This document shows positions 1 to 9,554 of a DNA stretch of 60,978 nt, piece after piece (the stretch's first letter is position 1; each line of letters starts with the position of its first letter). The stretch comes from Bacteroidota bacterium (lineage in GTDB: Bacteria; Bacteroidota; Bacteroidia; Chitinophagales; LD1). The notes beneath the pieces are model-generated. The model ran no database searches. It was not told the DNA's origin and was given only the letters and a program-made list of their open reading frames with translations. The stretch lies in NCBI GenBank assembly GCA_947478005.1, contig CANJVG010000008.1:1-60978 (forward strand). Direction: 5' to 3'. A program made the position numbers and the translations under genes.

Positions 1-6
1 ATGAAA

Positions 7-14
7 TAACTTTG
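7..14 (+). promoter_or_regulatory. Promoter -7 element of htrA
   Basis: TAACTTTG matches the Bacteroidota -7 consensus TAnnTTTG and lies 46 nt before the htrA start codon. The matching -33 element would fall outside the window, so only half of the promoter is visible. Confidence 0.45.
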
Positions 15-60
15 CAGAGCAATCGTTCAAAGATTAAGTCAAAAATAAAAATCAAAAACT

Positions 61-1560
61 ATGAGTATCAAAAAAATCGGATTCACAGCGTTTGTAGCTT
101 TTGTCAGCGCCTTTGCTGCCGTAGCTACGTTTAATTATTTGGGCTGGAATAAGCAGCAGGTTGCCATCGTTGATTCAAACAACACTCCGGCCAAGTTTGC
201 CGCCTACAGCAAAAATGTGGAAGCGCAACCCATCGATTTTCGATATGCAGCCGCTACGTCTTCTCCGAGCGTAGTGCATATCAAATCAACTTTCAAAGCC
301 GAGAAGGTGTCAATGCAAGGGCAGCAGGATCCGTTTCAGGATATGTTTGGCAACAACTTCTTTAAGTATTTCCAAGGTCCCAATCCTTATCAAAGTCAGC
401 CCCAGGTGGCCACGGGCTCTGGCGTTATTGTTTCCAAAGACGGGTATATTGTTACCAATAACCACGTGGTGGAAAATGCCGATGAAGTGGAGGTAATGAC
501 AACCAACAACAAAACCTACAAGGCCAAAGTAATAGGCCGCGATGCTGATACTGATTTGGCGCTGGTAAAAGTGGAAGGCGAAAACATGCCTTCCATCAAC
601 TTTGCCAATTCCGATTCGGTATTGATTGGAGAATGGGTAATGGCCGTGGGCAATCCTTACAACCTGGAATCAACAGTTACTGCGGGTATAGTGAGCGCCA
701 AAGGCCGCAACATTAGCCTGATAGTCAATGAAGGCCCAAAACCAAGTAATACAGCTATTGAATCGTTCATTCAAACCGATGCTGCGGTGAACCCAGGCAA
801 CAGTGGCGGTGCGTTGGTGAATGTGAGTGGTGAGTTGGTGGGTATCAATACAGCGATTGCATCGCCTACGGGTTCTTACACCGGTTATTCATTTGCCGTG
901 CCATCCAATATTGTAAAGAAAGTGATTTTCGATTTGCAGAAGTTCGGTGTGAGTCAAAGAGGTTTCCTCGGAGTAACTATCCGCAGTATGGATGATAAAA
1001 CCGCCAAGGAAGTTGGTTTCGATAAACCGTGTGGGGTGTATGTAGATGGCGTAAACAAAGGCTCGGCTGCCGATGAAGCAGGGTTGAAGAACAAGGATGT
1101 GATAACTAAGATAAACGGTATCAGCGTAAACTCATCTCCTGAATTGCAGGAACAGGTAGCTAAGTACCGCCCTGGCGACAAGTTGGATGTGGAAGTGATT
1201 CGTGATGGAAAAACATCAAATATGGGTGTGGTATTGAAGAACAAATACAATACAGTCGCGCAAGTAGATAACAGCCGCGATATTCTCGATGCTCTGGGAG
1301 TAAAAGTAGAAAACCTGACGGTGCAGGAATTGAGAACGCTTGGATTAGAGAGTGGCGTGAAGGTAACCGAACTGAAAGGCGGCAAGTTGAGTGAGTTTAC
1401 GGATATCCATAAAGGATTTGTGATTACACAGGTGGATGATACGCCAGTGAAAGACGTAAATGATTTTGTAAACATGCTGAAAAGCAAGAGCGGTAAAGTA
1501 TTGGTGGAAGGAATTTATCCGAACAAGCCAATGAGTTATCTCTATGCCTTCAGAATGTAA
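61..1560 (+). CDS. htrA: HtrA/DegP-family periplasmic serine protease
   Basis: A 499-residue ATP-independent protease/chaperone that degrades or refolds misfolded envelope proteins. An N-terminal hydrophobic segment (about residues 6-28) serves as signal or membrane anchor. The trypsin-like domain (about 115-290) has the full triad: His135 in NNHVV, Asp165 in DTDLALVKV and Ser248 in NPGNSGG. Two PDZ domains follow, the first about 300-395 and starting at RGFLGVTI, the second about 410-495 and more divergent. Length and domain order are normal for the family. It stands alone, with a promoter half-site upstream and a hairpin terminator downstream. The distinction between DegP, DegQ and DegS roles cannot be made from sequence alone. 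Confidence 0.95.
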   Translation: MSIKKIGFTAFVAFVSAFAAVATFNYLGWNKQQVAIVDSNNTPAKFAAYSKNVEAQPIDFRYAAATSSPSVVHIKSTFKAEKVSMQGQQDPFQDMFGNNFFKYFQGPNPYQSQPQVATGSGVIVSKDGYIVTNNHVVENADEVEVMTTNNKTYKAKVIGRDADTDLALVKVEGENMPSINFANSDSVLIGEWVMAVGNPYNLESTVTAGIVSAKGRNISLIVNEGPKPSNTAIESFIQTDAAVNPGNSGGALVNVSGELVGINTAIASPTGSYTGYSFAVPSNIVKKVIFDLQKFGVSQRGFLGVTIRSMDDKTAKEVGFDKPCGVYVDGVNKGSAADEAGLKNKDVITKINGISVNSSPELQEQVAKYRPGDKLDVEVIRDGKTSNMGVVLKNKYNTVAQVDNSRDILDALGVKVENLTVQELRTLGLESGVKVTELKGGKLSEFTDIHKGFVITQVDDTPVKDVNDFVNMLKSKSGKVLVEGIYPNKPMSYLYAFRM

Positions 1561-1589
1561 AGGCCGAGGTTGATTACGAATTAAAACAC

Positions 1590-1628
1590 AAAAGCCGTTA
1601 TGATGAAAATCGGAGCGGCTTTTATTTT
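1590..1628 (+). terminator. Rho-independent terminator after htrA
   Basis: AAAAGCCG at 1590-1597 pairs with CGGCTTTT at 1616-1623 and is followed by ATTTTT. It sits 30 nt after the htrA stop codon, in the right place and orientation to end that transcript. Confidence 0.6.
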
Positions 1629-1780
1629 TAAAGCCTTTAGCCAAGCAGAGTTAACAATGCTAAAGGAAGCTATTACTTCGGGAAAGGCTTTACTCTAGAC
1701 AAAAAAGAAAATCTCAGCAATGGAAAAAATTTAGTTTTACCATTAAGAATAAATTATTTCCTAAAGATTAAATGATTGTT

Positions 1781-3475
1781 ATGAAAAAAATTTACCTGCT
1801 TTCAATCCTGGCTGTTATTCTTGTTTGCGACCTCTCCACCTTTAGCCTGCAAGCGCAGAAAGTCATCAGAGGGCCCTATATGCAAAGCCCCGCTCCTTAC
1901 AGTATAATTATGCGATGGCGCACCGACTCGCTGACAGACAGCCGTGTTAATTACGGAACCACTGCCGGTTCTCTTACATTTCATGCCGATAGTGCCACAC
2001 CCACCACCGAGCACCGGGTAAAAATCAATGGTCTTTCGGCACGCACAAAATACTACTACAATGTAGGCAGTTCCACCCAGGTTTTAAAGGCCGATTCGCG
2101 GATGTATTTTACCACCGCTATCGATAGTACCATGAGCGACCCGGTTCGTTTCTGGGTTATTGGCGATTTTGGACATGGCAATACAGCTGAACGGGATGTT
2201 CGTAATTCTTATTATAACTATGCCGCTAATCATCCTGCCGATTTTCAATTATGGGTGGGCGACAATGCCTATAGCGATGGAAAAGACCAGGAATATCAGG
2301 ACAAGGTTTTTGATACCGTTAATTCGTTTGGCAATACCTTCCTGAATCTTCCTTTTGTACCCACTTCGGGCAATCATGACTGGAACAGTATTTGCGCATG
2401 GACCGCTCCGTGCAACACAGACCCTAATCTGCAAACCGGACCTTACCTCAACATTATTGATCCACCAACAGAAGGTGAACAAGGGGGAGTTGCTTCTCAC
2501 AAGAAATTGTTCTATTCCTTCGATTATGGCGATATCCATTTTGTTTGTTTAAATTCAGAGTTAGGAGCCACCAGCGCGGCCAATGATTGGTTGGGGGTAC
2601 AGCGTTATGCCGACACTTCGTTCAACTCCTCTCCTATGCTCGATTGGCTAAAAGCCGACCTGGCCGCCACTACCAAAAAATGGAAGATTGCATTCTGGCA
2701 TCAGTGTCCTTATAGTGGCCAGGACAACCTGACTGAGTTAAGCAGCTTTCAGTTATTCTGCATTGCCGCCCGCAACCACTTCAATCCTATTATAGAAAGA
2801 TACGGCATCGACTTAGTGTTGACCGGCCACGACCATAACTACCAACGCGGAAACCTCATAAACGGGCACTACGGTTACATGGCCAGCTTTACCCCCAGCA
2901 TGATGCTGAATAACAGCAGCGGGAATGACGACCTGGGCGAGGCTTATATTAAATACACCAATGGACCGCTGGCAGGCAAAGGTGCTGTATATGTGGTGCA
3001 GGGAAACAGCAGCGAAGGGAACTCTTACAGCACAATTAGCCATCCGGCTATACATTGGGGCGAGGCATGTGACACTTGCTATGGCTCATTGATGATAGAT
3101 GTGAATGGAGATAGACTCGATGGTCATTATTTTACCTCCAACGGGGTTGTTCGAGACCAGTTCACCATCAAAAAACAAGCCTGGACAGGAATTGATGAAG
3201 AGGATGCTGCGTTTGACCACTTCTATGTCTTCCCGAACCCTTTCCGCGAACAAACCAGAATCAGCTATACGGTATTAAAGAAATGCCCTGTAAAGATAGA
3301 TGTGCTGGACGCCAGAGGCAAAGTGGTGATGGCTTATTTCTCAGGCTATCGCGAGCCGGGAGATTATCAGGACATGATAGATATGGATAAGGAATACCTT
3401 CCCGAAGGAGCTTACATCGTAAGGTTAGATTGCGGTGGCGTGGTTAAGTACCGGAAGATAGTGAAGGCAAATTAA
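1781..3475 (+). CDS. Secreted purple acid phosphatase-like metallophosphoesterase, T9SS cargo
   Basis: A secreted phosphatase of the calcineurin-like/purple acid phosphatase superfamily. A signal peptide (MKKIYLLSILAVIL...) is followed by a fibronectin-like domain typical of purple acid phosphatases (about 30-110). The metal-binding motifs come in order: GDFGHGN, GDNAYSDG, GNHDW and GHDHNYQRG. The C-terminal 80 residues, starting YVFPNPF and ending YRKIVKAN, form a type A T9SS sorting domain, so the enzyme is predicted to be exported and surface-attached or released. I chose the second ATG (1781) because it starts directly at the signal peptide; an ATG nine bases upstream is also possible. 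Substrate is unknown: phosphomonoesters are the usual family substrate. It has no obvious operon partner. Confidence 0.9.
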   Translation: MKKIYLLSILAVILVCDLSTFSLQAQKVIRGPYMQSPAPYSIIMRWRTDSLTDSRVNYGTTAGSLTFHADSATPTTEHRVKINGLSARTKYYYNVGSSTQVLKADSRMYFTTAIDSTMSDPVRFWVIGDFGHGNTAERDVRNSYYNYAANHPADFQLWVGDNAYSDGKDQEYQDKVFDTVNSFGNTFLNLPFVPTSGNHDWNSICAWTAPCNTDPNLQTGPYLNIIDPPTEGEQGGVASHKKLFYSFDYGDIHFVCLNSELGATSAANDWLGVQRYADTSFNSSPMLDWLKADLAATTKKWKIAFWHQCPYSGQDNLTELSSFQLFCIAARNHFNPIIERYGIDLVLTGHDHNYQRGNLINGHYGYMASFTPSMMLNNSSGNDDLGEAYIKYTNGPLAGKGAVYVVQGNSSEGNSYSTISHPAIHWGEACDTCYGSLMIDVNGDRLDGHYFTSNGVVRDQFTIKKQAWTGIDEEDAAFDHFYVFPNPFREQTRISYTVLKKCPVKIDVLDARGKVVMAYFSGYREPGDYQDMIDMDKEYLPEGAYIVRLDCGGVVKYRKIVKAN

Positions 3476-3567
3476 TTTTACTGAAACTGCTTCTATCTAT
3501 TGTCGAATGATTCGTTGCACATGCTTTGGCATGCAGCTAACCGTATGTGGCAAGTACTGTCTTCTAC

Positions 3568-4119
3568 TTAATTCGTTTGCTTTTCCAAGACCGATTGACG
3601 TAAATCAATCCTTACTTCTTCTTTGGCAGTAGGAAATAAATCGCTGAGATGAAGGGCCGATAGAGTGGTTTCCATACTTAACAACAAGGTACAGGCGGGT
3701 GTTAGTTTGTCGCCTGCCGGAATACAGGTCATGCTGCCGTTACCACGAACTGAGACAGGAACGGTGGCACTGGTAATGACCCCTTCCATGTTGTAGCGCT
3801 GCGGGTCAAATCTTCTTGAATTTATGGTAATACCCAGTTTGCCCGTGAACTCCAAATCCATGTTTCTTACCCCATTCAATCGGGTATCGAATGAATCGAT
3901 GCCGGTGCGAAAGGTTTCGAGCGGAACCTTGAGACTAATCTTCGAGGTTTCATAATCCAGACTCACCAACAATTTATGGCTCACGAGCATTACTGTCGAA
4001 TCGCGATTGGTTAAGCTGATAACTATGTCGCCACTAAAGGTTCTGTAATACTCCTGAGCATAAGTGGTGGCGGAGAAAGCAATAGCAAGTAATAAGAGAG
4101 AGGCGTATTTTGTTTTCAT
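3568..4119 (-). CDS. YceI-like exported protein
   Basis: A 183-residue protein with a clear signal peptide (MKTKYASLLLLAIAFSATTYAQ). The body is predicted all-beta. The pattern, with a central FDPQRYNMEG and a C-terminal strand ending VRIDLRQS, resembles YceI-like lipid-binding lipocalin-type folds, but conserved YceI residues are hard to pin down. It is convergent with the phosphatase and lies downstream of the broken thioredoxin gene on the same strand. If the YceI assignment is wrong, it is an uncharacterised periplasmic protein. Confidence 0.6.
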   Translation of the reverse strand: MKTKYASLLLLAIAFSATTYAQEYYRTFSGDIVISLTNRDSTVMLVSHKLLVSLDYETSKISLKVPLETFRTGIDSFDTRLNGVRNMDLEFTGKLGITINSRRFDPQRYNMEGVITSATVPVSVRGNGSMTCIPAGDKLTPACTLLLSMETTLSALHLSDLFPTAKEEVRIDLRQSVLEKQTN

Positions 4120-4308
4120 AACCTTGTTTTTAAAGTCTGTAAAATCCTTTCTGCTAAACTACCTTTGACTTACAGCAAAACTACAAAACAATACGTTGCA
4201 GATGCTGATATTTACATTTAAGGTAACTGAGCCATATCATACTTAGTCTTCCATTCAGAAGACTATAACCATAAACGCATAAAGTGTACCATGGTTCAGA
4301 GCATTGCA

Positions 4309-5469
4309 CTATTTCTTTTGCAGCTGCTGCAATAAGTCCTCTGCCTCCTTATAGTTCCAGCCATATTTTATCGCTAGGTCCTTTCCGTCTTGTGCTATTT
4401 GCAAAGCCGATGGATTATCGCCTGCTTTTTGAAAAAGCATAGCTGCTGTGATATAGCAGGCATAGCTTCCGTTTAGTTCTATGGCGCGCTTGGCCCATAT
4501 AGCCGCTTGCGCCAAGGCTGCTTTGTCGGCTATATTCTTTAAATAAACGTCCGCAATTTCACTTAGCTGAGCGGCATCATTCCATGCATGTTTAGTGGTT
4601 CCTTCAAGGGAGGCTGCTTTATATGCTTCCCAATCTTTGAGGCGTTCATAGCGCGCCAAATCCAAGGCAAAAAGCAGCGAGTCTATTGGGTTATTGTGTA
4701 TGGACGATGCCACCTTTCGAAGACGGGAATAGTTGGCCGTGTCGCTTAAAGGTATTTCTTCCATCTGTTGTTTAACCGTAAAGAACAACTTGCGCTGAAC
4801 CCGATTGGCAGAAGTAAGGCTGGCATAGTCTGTTTGATGGTTCACGATAAACTGGAAATAAGGCGACTCGATATCGGTGATTCCATTGGTGAGTATTTTC
4901 CAGTTTTTCTCGTTCATCAATTGTTCATGCGTTTTGGTAGACAGATATCTTTTCACCATCGCATTGAAATCAATGCCTGCTGCTTTCAGCGCCAGCAGTT
5001 AGGCATAGCCCTTATCGACATCTGCTGTATCCGATTTGAATTGTTGAGCAAGATAGGGCAACTGTTTCTCCTTTATGGTGGCATTGGTTCCGTTGGTTAT
5101 AAACGACTGAACATTGAACTCACCCGTAACCCGGTAGATGGTGGTGCCTGCTGCATCCAGAAAAATAAAGGTAGGGTATGAAGTAATATTGAAACGGCTG
5201 TGGAGCGCAATTCCTTCGCCCTTTTCCATATCCTGCTTGATGCAAATGAAGTGCGAATTGTAGAAGTCCGCCACTGCAGCATCTGTAAATACTTCTTCTT
5301 TCATTTTGTTGCAGTGAGGACACCAGAATGCAAAAGCCCAAAGGAAAACCGGCTTCTGTTCGAGGCGCGACTGCTCTAAAGCCTGTGGCAGGCTGATATC
5401 ACGAAAACCGATATTGGTTTGTGCCAATAAAACAGCGGGAAAGAAACAAGCGAGCAGTAACCATTTCAT
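4309..5469 (-). pseudogene. Thioredoxin-family protein interrupted by an in-frame stop
   Basis: One thioredoxin-fold gene appears split in two. The N-terminal half (start 5469, signal peptide MKWLLLACFFPAVLLAQ) holds the redox motif FWCPHCNKM and the cis-Pro segment TSYPTFIF, then ends at a TAA at 4999-5001. The same reading frame continues without a break (LLALKAAGIDFNAMVKRY...) to a stop at 4309-4311, giving a helical, TPR-like C-terminal half. No frameshift is involved: a single codon change (for example GAA to TAA) explains it. Uninterrupted, the product would be about 386 residues, usual for Bacteroidota thioredoxin/DUF-type fusions. The N-terminal part alone could still work as a small periplasmic thioredoxin. 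The C-terminal half has a possible ATG at 4959 but no obvious ribosome binding site. A sequencing error is possible. Confidence 0.75.
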
Positions 5470-5595
5470 ACGGAACTCCAAAACTAAGAAGCTAAGCCGA
5501 TTGGTGTAGAGCCCTTAACGAAAGCTAACGGAATACAAAACAGATGTTACTTGCAACCAAAAGAAAAACTGCTCATTGAACAGCAAAATAGAAGA

Positions 5596-6711
5596 CTAAA
5601 AAGGATCACTCAGAGCAGGGTTATGTGTAAACGTAGTATCTGTAAGTGATTTTAAGAAATTAAGCAAATCCAGTTTCTGTTGGTCATCAAAATTAAATCT
5701 GCCGCCCGGGTGAATAGTTAGACCTAGATTAAAACCATCAATATTAGGGGAAAGTGTTTTTGTACTGTCGCTATAAAAGTCTATAACCTGTTCCAACGTC
5801 TGGAACCTGCCATCGTGCATATAAGGAGCCGTAAGTGCAATATTCCGTAATGATGGCACTTTGAATTTTCCATAATCATTGATGTCACCGGTTATTTCTC
5901 CCCTGCCTTTATCTACAAAATCATTAACCGTAGCAGCTGAATCAAGTCCATTATTCTGAAAGAAATTAGGGGGTGCAAAAAGAAGACTTGATCCATCAAA
6001 ATGACAATGAACACATTCTCCTGCTTGCGAAATAAAAATATTAAAGCCATTCAACTCAGAGTCGGTAAGATTATATCCAGGCTCGCTTCTGAATGCTTTA
6101 TCGAAAGGAGAATTAGAAGAAATCATGGTCATCATAAACTCCTGAACAGCGAGATAAATTTTCTCCTCGGTGATATCACCAGGTCGTCCAAATGCCTTAC
6201 GAAAAAGCCTTGTGTAAGTTGAATCGCTCCTTAAATAAGAAATAGAATTGGGAATATCCATATTCTGCTCCCCATGAAAAGCATCTTTAGCCTGTGCAGC
6301 CAATGAACCGGCTCGCCCGTCCCAAAACACTTTATCTGCCCATAAGAGGTTTTCTATAGAGGGTGAATTTCTTTTGGTTGGGCCAAATACGTTGATGCTT
6401 TTTGCATTTCCTGCATCGCTAAAAGCAAATTCCTGTTTATGACAACTGCCACAAGCAAGGGTTCCTGTACTGGATAAGTGTTTGTCATAAAACAATCTTC
6501 TGCCAAGTTCTATTCCTTCTTTCGTTAAGGAGTCTTTATAGGGATGATTGATGTTGGGGAATCGATACGGTCTCCATAAGGTGTCTGGCGTGCCGGTATA
6601 TAATGAGTCTGCATCCGTATGATTGGGAACTAACGGCTTGTCTGGTTTGCAATTTTGTAATAGAAGAAGAAAAAGAAAGCCAACAGCAATAACTACAAAT
6701 GTCTTCTTCAT
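5596..6711 (-). CDS. MbnH/MauG-like di-heme cytochrome c peroxidase (second copy)
   Basis: A 371-residue lipoprotein (signal with lipobox LLLLQNC). It has two c-type heme motifs, CGSCHKQ (heme 1) and CVHCHFD (heme 2), and the family segment DKVFWDGRAG between them. This is the bacterial di-heme cytochrome c peroxidase/MauG superfamily. Members paired with MbnP proteins (MbnH) oxidise a tryptophan on the partner to make a copper site. Here the gene begins 3 nt after the end of an MbnP-like gene, so pairing and co-translation are strongly implied. It is the last gene of the minus-strand copper-type operon that starts near 10982. It could instead be an ordinary peroxide-scavenging peroxidase, but the context favours MbnH. 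Confidence 0.88.
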   Translation of the reverse strand: MKKTFVVIAVGFLFLLLLQNCKPDKPLVPNHTDADSLYTGTPDTLWRPYRFPNINHPYKDSLTKEGIELGRRLFYDKHLSSTGTLACGSCHKQEFAFSDAGNAKSINVFGPTKRNSPSIENLLWADKVFWDGRAGSLAAQAKDAFHGEQNMDIPNSISYLRSDSTYTRLFRKAFGRPGDITEEKIYLAVQEFMMTMISSNSPFDKAFRSEPGYNLTDSELNGFNIFISQAGECVHCHFDGSSLLFAPPNFFQNNGLDSAATVNDFVDKGRGEITGDINDYGKFKVPSLRNIALTAPYMHDGRFQTLEQVIDFYSDSTKTLSPNIDGFNLGLTIHPGGRFNFDDQQKLDLLNFLKSLTDTTFTHNPALSDPF

Positions 6712-6714
6712 TAA

Positions 6715-7449
6715 CTATTCGATTGAAAATGCCTGCGAAAAATTATCAGCAAATTTTGGAGCGATTACAGGATTATCTGTTGAGCCGGATTGAGTATCGG
6801 CTTCGGTGATAATATCAAGGGTCTGAGTACCGTAAAAAATCTTTTTGATGTCCAACGACAAATTGAGTGTGTATTTAGTATCGCAACAAACTGAAAAACT
6901 TTTAGAGAGCTGTACTGCTCGATATAGAGAATTGCCACCAATATGATAGCGTGGGAACCAATTGAAAGGTCCTGTTCCCGTAGAGGTGGTATCGCACCTA
7001 ACGTTCATCACTTCAAACTGATATTTCAGCCAAGTCCAATACATGTTATTGTCGCCACTAAGTGGGTTACTGCTGGGTACTGTTAATGGATCTGTAAGAT
7101 TCTGAAGTGAATCAACACCGCATGAAAATTTTATGGCCTTGAAATCGCCTTTTACATCCGCCACATTAAAAGTAAGGGTATTCGGATTTGACAAGTCGAA
7201 CAAGGCTACATCTTTCAATACTACTTCGGAATTATCATTCATCACCAAGATGATATGCGACAAATAAAACTTGAAACTGCTAATTTCCATTCTTCGACCT
7301 TGAGGATCGGTGTTCGGGCTATTAATAGCAAAACTCTGGGAGCCGTATTTAGCACTTAATTGCAAAGTGACATTGCCTTCCTTTTTGGGTTTACTACAAG
7401 AGGAAACCACCAATATCATCAAAACAAGAAACGAGTAAGCAACTTTCAT
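6715..7449 (-). CDS. MbnP-like copper-binding lipoprotein (second copy)
   Basis: A 244-residue lipoprotein (lipobox VVSSC, mature Cys18). It shares the landmarks of its neighbour at 8712-9527: an N-terminal strand with FKFYLSHI, a GVDSLQN segment, the tryptophan motif MYWTWLKYQFEV, and YHIGG. These fit the MbnP family, in which an oxidised Trp (kynurenine) helps bind copper after modification by the MbnH di-heme enzyme. The MYWTW tryptophans are candidates for the modified residue; this is inference. It is followed after 3 nt by an MbnH-like gene and separated by about 160 nt from the preceding pair. The protein should face the periplasm or sit on the outer membrane. Confidence 0.82.
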   Translation of the reverse strand: MKVAYSFLVLMILVVSSCSKPKKEGNVTLQLSAKYGSQSFAINSPNTDPQGRRMEISSFKFYLSHIILVMNDNSEVVLKDVALFDLSNPNTLTFNVADVKGDFKAIKFSCGVDSLQNLTDPLTVPSSNPLSGDNNMYWTWLKYQFEVMNVRCDTTSTGTGPFNWFPRYHIGGNSLYRAVQLSKSFSVCCDTKYTLNLSLDIKKIFYGTQTLDIITEADTQSGSTDNPVIAPKFADNFSQAFSIE

Positions 7450-7607
7450 GTATTTTATTCTAATAATCGAATGTAGAATAAAATCATTTCCAGTACTTAT
7501 GACTTACCTCACCTTTAACAATTAAATGAGAAATAGTACCCTGCCTTGAATCAGTTGAAACTTTACAATTTCCAGGCCAGGGTGCTACTTTTTGTTGGAT
7601 TTATAAA

Positions 7608-8633
7608 CTACTGTTCCGAAAAATTACGGTTGTGCAAAAAGTCATCATCTGTAAGTGTTTTGAGGAAGGAAATAATTTTTGCCTTTTCATCATCGCTTAA
7701 AGCAATACCTACACTTCCATTCTGCTTTAGTTGTGCATCCAGTGTAGCGGAATTGCTAATGCCGTTGGCGTAATGGTTAAGCACTTCTTCCAAGGTTTGA
7801 AATTTACCACCGTGCATATACGGAGCCGTTTTCTCAATATTGCGTAAGGTAGGTGTTTTGAATTTACCTATGTCTTCAGGGTTAAGTGTAATGGCATATC
7901 GTCCACTGTCAGTAATTATATTTTGTGAACCGTTGTTATGAAAACCTCTATCGGTAAACAAATCAGAAGCATGGCAAGACGCACATTTTTGTTCAAATAA
8001 AGATTTACCACTTAATTCAGTGGTAGTAAGGGTCCCCCCTTCTCTTCTAACAAATTTGTCGTACCGAGAGTTGGCGGATACAAGTGACACCATAAACTGG
8101 CTCATAGCCTGTAAAAACCGGGTAGAATTTATTTCGTCTGTGTTATAGGCGTCTTTAAACAGAGCAGGATAAACAGAAGAATTGCGCAGCTTTTCTAAAA
8201 CGTTGCCTAAGTCTTCATCCATTTCCACAGGGTTGTGAATAGGATTGGGCGGAACTAAATCAAGATTGTGCACTCCTCCATCCCAAAAGAAATCTTTGCT
8301 CCAAAGCATATTCATAACAGGTGGGGCGTTACGTTTGCCTAAACGGTCATGAATGCCGTGGCTAACAATATGTCCGGCATGAACAAAGGCTGCAAACTGC
8401 TGATGACAACTGCCACAGGATATGGTGTTGTTTTGCGAAAGTATTCGATCGTAAAACAATTTCCTACCCAACTCAAACTTCTTGGCAGTGAAAGGATTAA
8501 TACCCAAATCGTAGACCGGTGCCGGAAAATTAGAGGGTATAAAAACTTCCATCTCCTTTTTTACAGGTTCCTTCTTACAAGCAGAAAGAAGCAACACTGC
8601 TATAAAAAACAGGGATAAATTTAGTTTCATCAT
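7608..8633 (-). CDS. MbnH/MauG-like di-heme cytochrome c peroxidase (first copy)
   Basis: A 341-residue lipoprotein (lipobox LLLSAC) with two heme c motifs, CGSCHQQ and CASCHAS, and the inter-heme segment DFFWDGGVH. The architecture and length match MbnH/MauG-type di-heme enzymes. The upstream gene on the same strand encodes an MbnP-like protein, 78 nt away across a hairpin, so this is the first MbnP/MbnH pair of the operon. It is clearly paralogous to the enzyme at 5596-6711 but diverged over most of its length. Two adjacent ATG codons (8633 and 8630) could both be the start. Confidence 0.88.
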   Translation of the reverse strand: MMKLNLSLFFIAVLLLSACKKEPVKKEMEVFIPSNFPAPVYDLGINPFTAKKFELGRKLFYDRILSQNNTISCGSCHQQFAAFVHAGHIVSHGIHDRLGKRNAPPVMNMLWSKDFFWDGGVHNLDLVPPNPIHNPVEMDEDLGNVLEKLRNSSVYPALFKDAYNTDEINSTRFLQAMSQFMVSLVSANSRYDKFVRREGGTLTTTELSGKSLFEQKCASCHASDLFTDRGFHNNGSQNIITDSGRYAITLNPEDIGKFKTPTLRNIEKTAPYMHGGKFQTLEEVLNHYANGISNSATLDAQLKQNGSVGIALSDDEKAKIISFLKTLTDDDFLHNRNFSEQ

Positions 8634-8660
8634 TTTGATGTTAAGGTCTGGTGAAAAACA

Positions 8661-8685
8661 CCCGCCAGTGAAAGCACTGACGGGG
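8661..8685 (-). terminator. Intra-operon hairpin between mbnP- and mbnH-like genes
   Basis: A strong stem, CCCGCCAGTG pairing with CACTGACGGG around AAAG, lies in the 78-nt gap. T-rich flanks occur on both sides (GTTTTT on the minus strand, TTTTTATTTT on the plus). It may be a partial terminator or an RNA-processing/stability element that sets different levels for the two partners. Confidence 0.5.
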
Positions 8686-8711
8686 TTTTTATTTTAGTAA
8701 CCTGTTTACGT

Positions 8712-9527
8712 TTAATCATTATGGATATGCCCGATAGTGAACATACCTTTATAGTTATCAGCTACAGTAGAAGAGAAGGGATCGACCATGATACCAGGAT
8801 GAGCTACGATTGAGAAAACTGTAGGGCTTTTCCAAAGCTGCAAAGCATCCGCATAGATATGAATTTCAGGAGCCTTCCCTTTGCCGGCATGTGCCGCTTC
8901 GCCAGCATAAGTCAGTGACACATTACGAAGGTTATTTACATCGGCTGTTGTATAGCCGCCAAAGCCACCAATGTGATAAAAGAACATCTTACCCATCATC
9001 ATAGGGTCATAAGGAGCCTGAGGTGAGGTACCTTCAACTTTATAGAAAATATAGCCACTGTTCCATGTCCAGTACATATCGGATGCTGCACCGGCAGGAT
9101 CAAGGTCACCGGTTCGTTGAGAAATATCGCTGACACTCTTTAAGCTATCTACACCAATAACAAATTTAACTCCGGTGTAATCACCTGACGGCACATTATT
9201 AATAGTAAGGTCGTGAGATTCTTCCAGGCTTTCAACCACTAAGCGATAGGTGCTATCTTTAGGTGGTGTATAGGTACTGCCGTCAGTCTTTACAAACACT
9301 ACGTTACTTACAAAAAAGTTGAACTTGCTGAAATTAACGGTGTCTCCATTAGCCGTTACATAATTGGTACCAAAGGCAAACTCACCGGAACCTGCCTGGC
9401 TATCAAAGTGAAGGGTAACGGGACCGCTACCTAAATCAGGCTGAGCTTTGTCCTTATGGCAGGATGACAGAAACATAGTAGTTGCAACTAAAAAGGCAAT
9501 GGCGTAAATGGTTTTGAAATTGTTCAT
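8712..9527 (-). CDS. MbnP-like copper-binding lipoprotein (first copy)
   Basis: A 271-residue lipoprotein (lipobox MFLSSC). It has the MbnP-type layout: FNFFVSNVVF near the N-terminus, GVDSLKS, the tryptophan motif MYWTWNSGYIFYKVEG, then FFYHIGGFGGY. In characterised MbnP proteins a tryptophan is oxidised by the neighbouring MbnH di-heme enzyme and the product binds copper. The MYWTW and YHIGG motifs shared with the second copy are the best candidates for that site (inference). It lies 27 nt after an outer-membrane barrel gene and before its MbnH-like partner. The C-terminus contains extra histidines (FTIGHIHND). Confidence 0.82.
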   Translation of the reverse strand: MNNFKTIYAIAFLVATTMFLSSCHKDKAQPDLGSGPVTLHFDSQAGSGEFAFGTNYVTANGDTVNFSKFNFFVSNVVFVKTDGSTYTPPKDSTYRLVVESLEESHDLTINNVPSGDYTGVKFVIGVDSLKSVSDISQRTGDLDPAGAASDMYWTWNSGYIFYKVEGTSPQAPYDPMMMGKMFFYHIGGFGGYTTADVNNLRNVSLTYAGEAAHAGKGKAPEIHIYADALQLWKSPTVFSIVAHPGIMVDPFSSTVADNYKGMFTIGHIHND

Positions 9528-9554
9528 TGTTTGATTTTGTTTTTTGTTTTTGAT

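Noticed and set aside
954-1487. Long antisense frame in htrA
   Set aside because: It mirrors the codon pattern of the real gene and has no independent support.
4999-5001. Programmed stop-codon read-through or recoding
   Set aside because: No downstream structure or selenocysteine context was seen, and TAA is the least likely stop for recoding.
4309-5469. Two independent genes
   Set aside because: The frame is continuous across the TAA and the second half has no start signal, so one broken gene is simpler.
7533-7587. Terminator between the first MbnH-like and second MbnP-like genes
   Set aside because: AGCACCCTG and CAGGGTACT pair only partly across a long loop and lack a T run on the minus strand.
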